Positions 63,651 to 64,000 of a DNA stretch of 64,000 nt are shown in pieces. Origin of the DNA: Pseudaquabacterium pictum. GTDB taxonomy: Bacteria; Pseudomonadota; Gammaproteobacteria; Burkholderiales; Burkholderiaceae_C. The translations under genes and the position numbers were made by a program. Below the pieces are notes generated by a model. That model did no database searches and was not told where the DNA came from. It saw nothing but the letters and a program-made list of their open reading frames with translations. Position 1 is the first letter of the stretch; each line of letters opens with the position of its first letter. Where the stretch lies: the NCBI RefSeq assembly GCF_005403045.1, contig NZ_BJCL01000002.1:124001-188000 (forward strand), written 5' to 3'.

Positions 63651-64000
63651 CCGTCATCGAATTGATCGAGGCCTGCAGCGCCCGCCTCTCAGAGGCGGGC
63701 GTTTCATTTGGGCAAGGCACCACCAATGCCTTCGACGAGGCCGCCTGGCTGGTGCTGTGGCGGCTGCAGATGCCGCTGGACGGGCTGGATGACGTCGAAG
63801 AGCTGGAGGTGGACGACACCCACCTGGCCGCCGTGCACGCGCTGATCGAGCAGCGCATCAGCACCCGCCAGCCTGCGGCCTACCTGACCGGCGAAGCCTG
63901 GCTGCAGGGCGTGCCGTTCACCGTGGATGCGCGCTGCATCATCCCGCGCTCGCTGATCGCCGAGCCCCTGGCCGAGGGCAGCATCGACGCCTGGCTGAGC
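63647..64000 (+). CDS. prmB: PrmB, ribosomal protein L3 glutamine methyltransferase (5' part)
   Basis: N-terminal 118 residues of PrmB, which methylates a glutamine of ribosomal protein L3 with S-adenosylmethionine. The helical N-domain ([20 protein letters not shown]) and [15 protein letters not shown] then [19 protein letters not shown] match E. coli PrmB. The window ends before the methyltransferase fold. The ATG overlaps the dapE stop (ATGA). A strong hairpin lies inside the first 60 bases. Confidence 0.9.
   Translation, partial: MTVIELIEACSARLSEAGVSFGQGTTNAFDEAAWLVLWRLQMPLDGLDDVEELEVDDTHLAAVHALIEQRISTRQPAAYLTGEAWLQGVPFTVDARCIIPRSLIAEPLAEGSIDAWLS
63679..63709 (+). other. Terminator-like hairpin inside the start of prmB
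   Basis: CGCCCGCCTC (63679-63688) pairs perfectly with GAGGCGGGCG (63692-63701), a 10-bp stem with a 3-base loop, followed by TTTCATTT to 63709. It looks like an intrinsic terminator but lies in coding sequence whose amino acids are conserved in PrmB. It uses the rare codons TCA and TTT around the stem. Confidence 0.5.

Overview
This is 64 kb of very GC-rich (by eye about 70%), densely coding bacterial chromosome. Gene content and order (smc-zipA, dapC-dapD-PilT/PilU-dapE-prmB, selO-msrB-yciB-bolA-PpiC, tex, ligA, queF) point to a betaproteobacterium of the order Burkholderiales, probably near Leptothrix/Rubrivivax/Ideonella. I read 57 protein genes, two of them cut by the window edges (a TonB-dependent receptor at the left, prmB at the right). 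I see no tRNA, rRNA, CRISPR array, insertion sequence or prophage. No gene-free stretch exceeds 300 bases; the longest gap is about 180.

Layout. 1-3422: end of a TonB-receptor gene and tex. 3572-4381: a lipoprotein of unknown role. 4395-16843, all minus strand: a block of acyl-CoA (beta-oxidation type) genes. It holds an acyl-CoA ligase, a fused enoyl-CoA hydratase/3-hydroxyacyl-CoA dehydrogenase, an HD-domain protein, a thiolase, a haloalkane-dehalogenase-type hydrolase, an acyl-CoA dehydrogenase, an SDR, a thioesterase, an enoyl-reductase-like MDR protein, a GNAT and a GST. A palindrome next to a -10-like box suggests repressor control just upstream of the fused enzyme. 16972-20822: redox repair and envelope housekeeping (SelO, MsrB, YciB, BolA, a periplasmic PPIase), closed by a UUCG hairpin terminator. 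21001-23205: a stress operon (UspA, MarR, YbdK-type ligase) behind a 12-bp palindrome. 23239-26951: a lone YbbA-like ABC ATPase divergent from TesA, a large arginine/aspartate-rich FecR/DUF6600-type protein, and peptide deformylase.

26973-37588 is an accessory catabolic island. The left arm (DUF1185 'amino acid synthesis' protein, EthD protein, class III aminotransferase, exported hydratase-like protein) is read leftward from a LysR gene, with a textbook LysR box about 65 bp upstream of the predicted start site. The right arm is a Rieske oxygenase, an NMT1/THI5-type binding protein, a nucleoside deaminase and a two-subunit molybdenum hydroxylase, ending in an AraC regulator. A good sigma-54-like promoter lies before the Rieske gene. 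Together these suggest use of a nitrogen-containing ring compound, perhaps under nitrogen control; the substrate is unknown.

37585-57599: a stand-alone TIR-domain protein, ligA, a secreted M1 peptidase, two histidine kinases, glutathione reductase, then zipA-smc, queF, an MFS carrier, a VOC protein, a bacterial SET-domain methyltransferase and a B12-type radical SAM protein. 57682-59142 encodes a striking TIR - membrane anchor - helical module - MORN-repeat protein. 59185-64000 is the lysine/diaminopimelate operon (dapC, dapD, PilT/PilU-type ATPase, dapE, prmB). The most promising undescribed material is the TIR-MORN protein, the second TIR protein, and the LysR/sigma-54 catabolic island.
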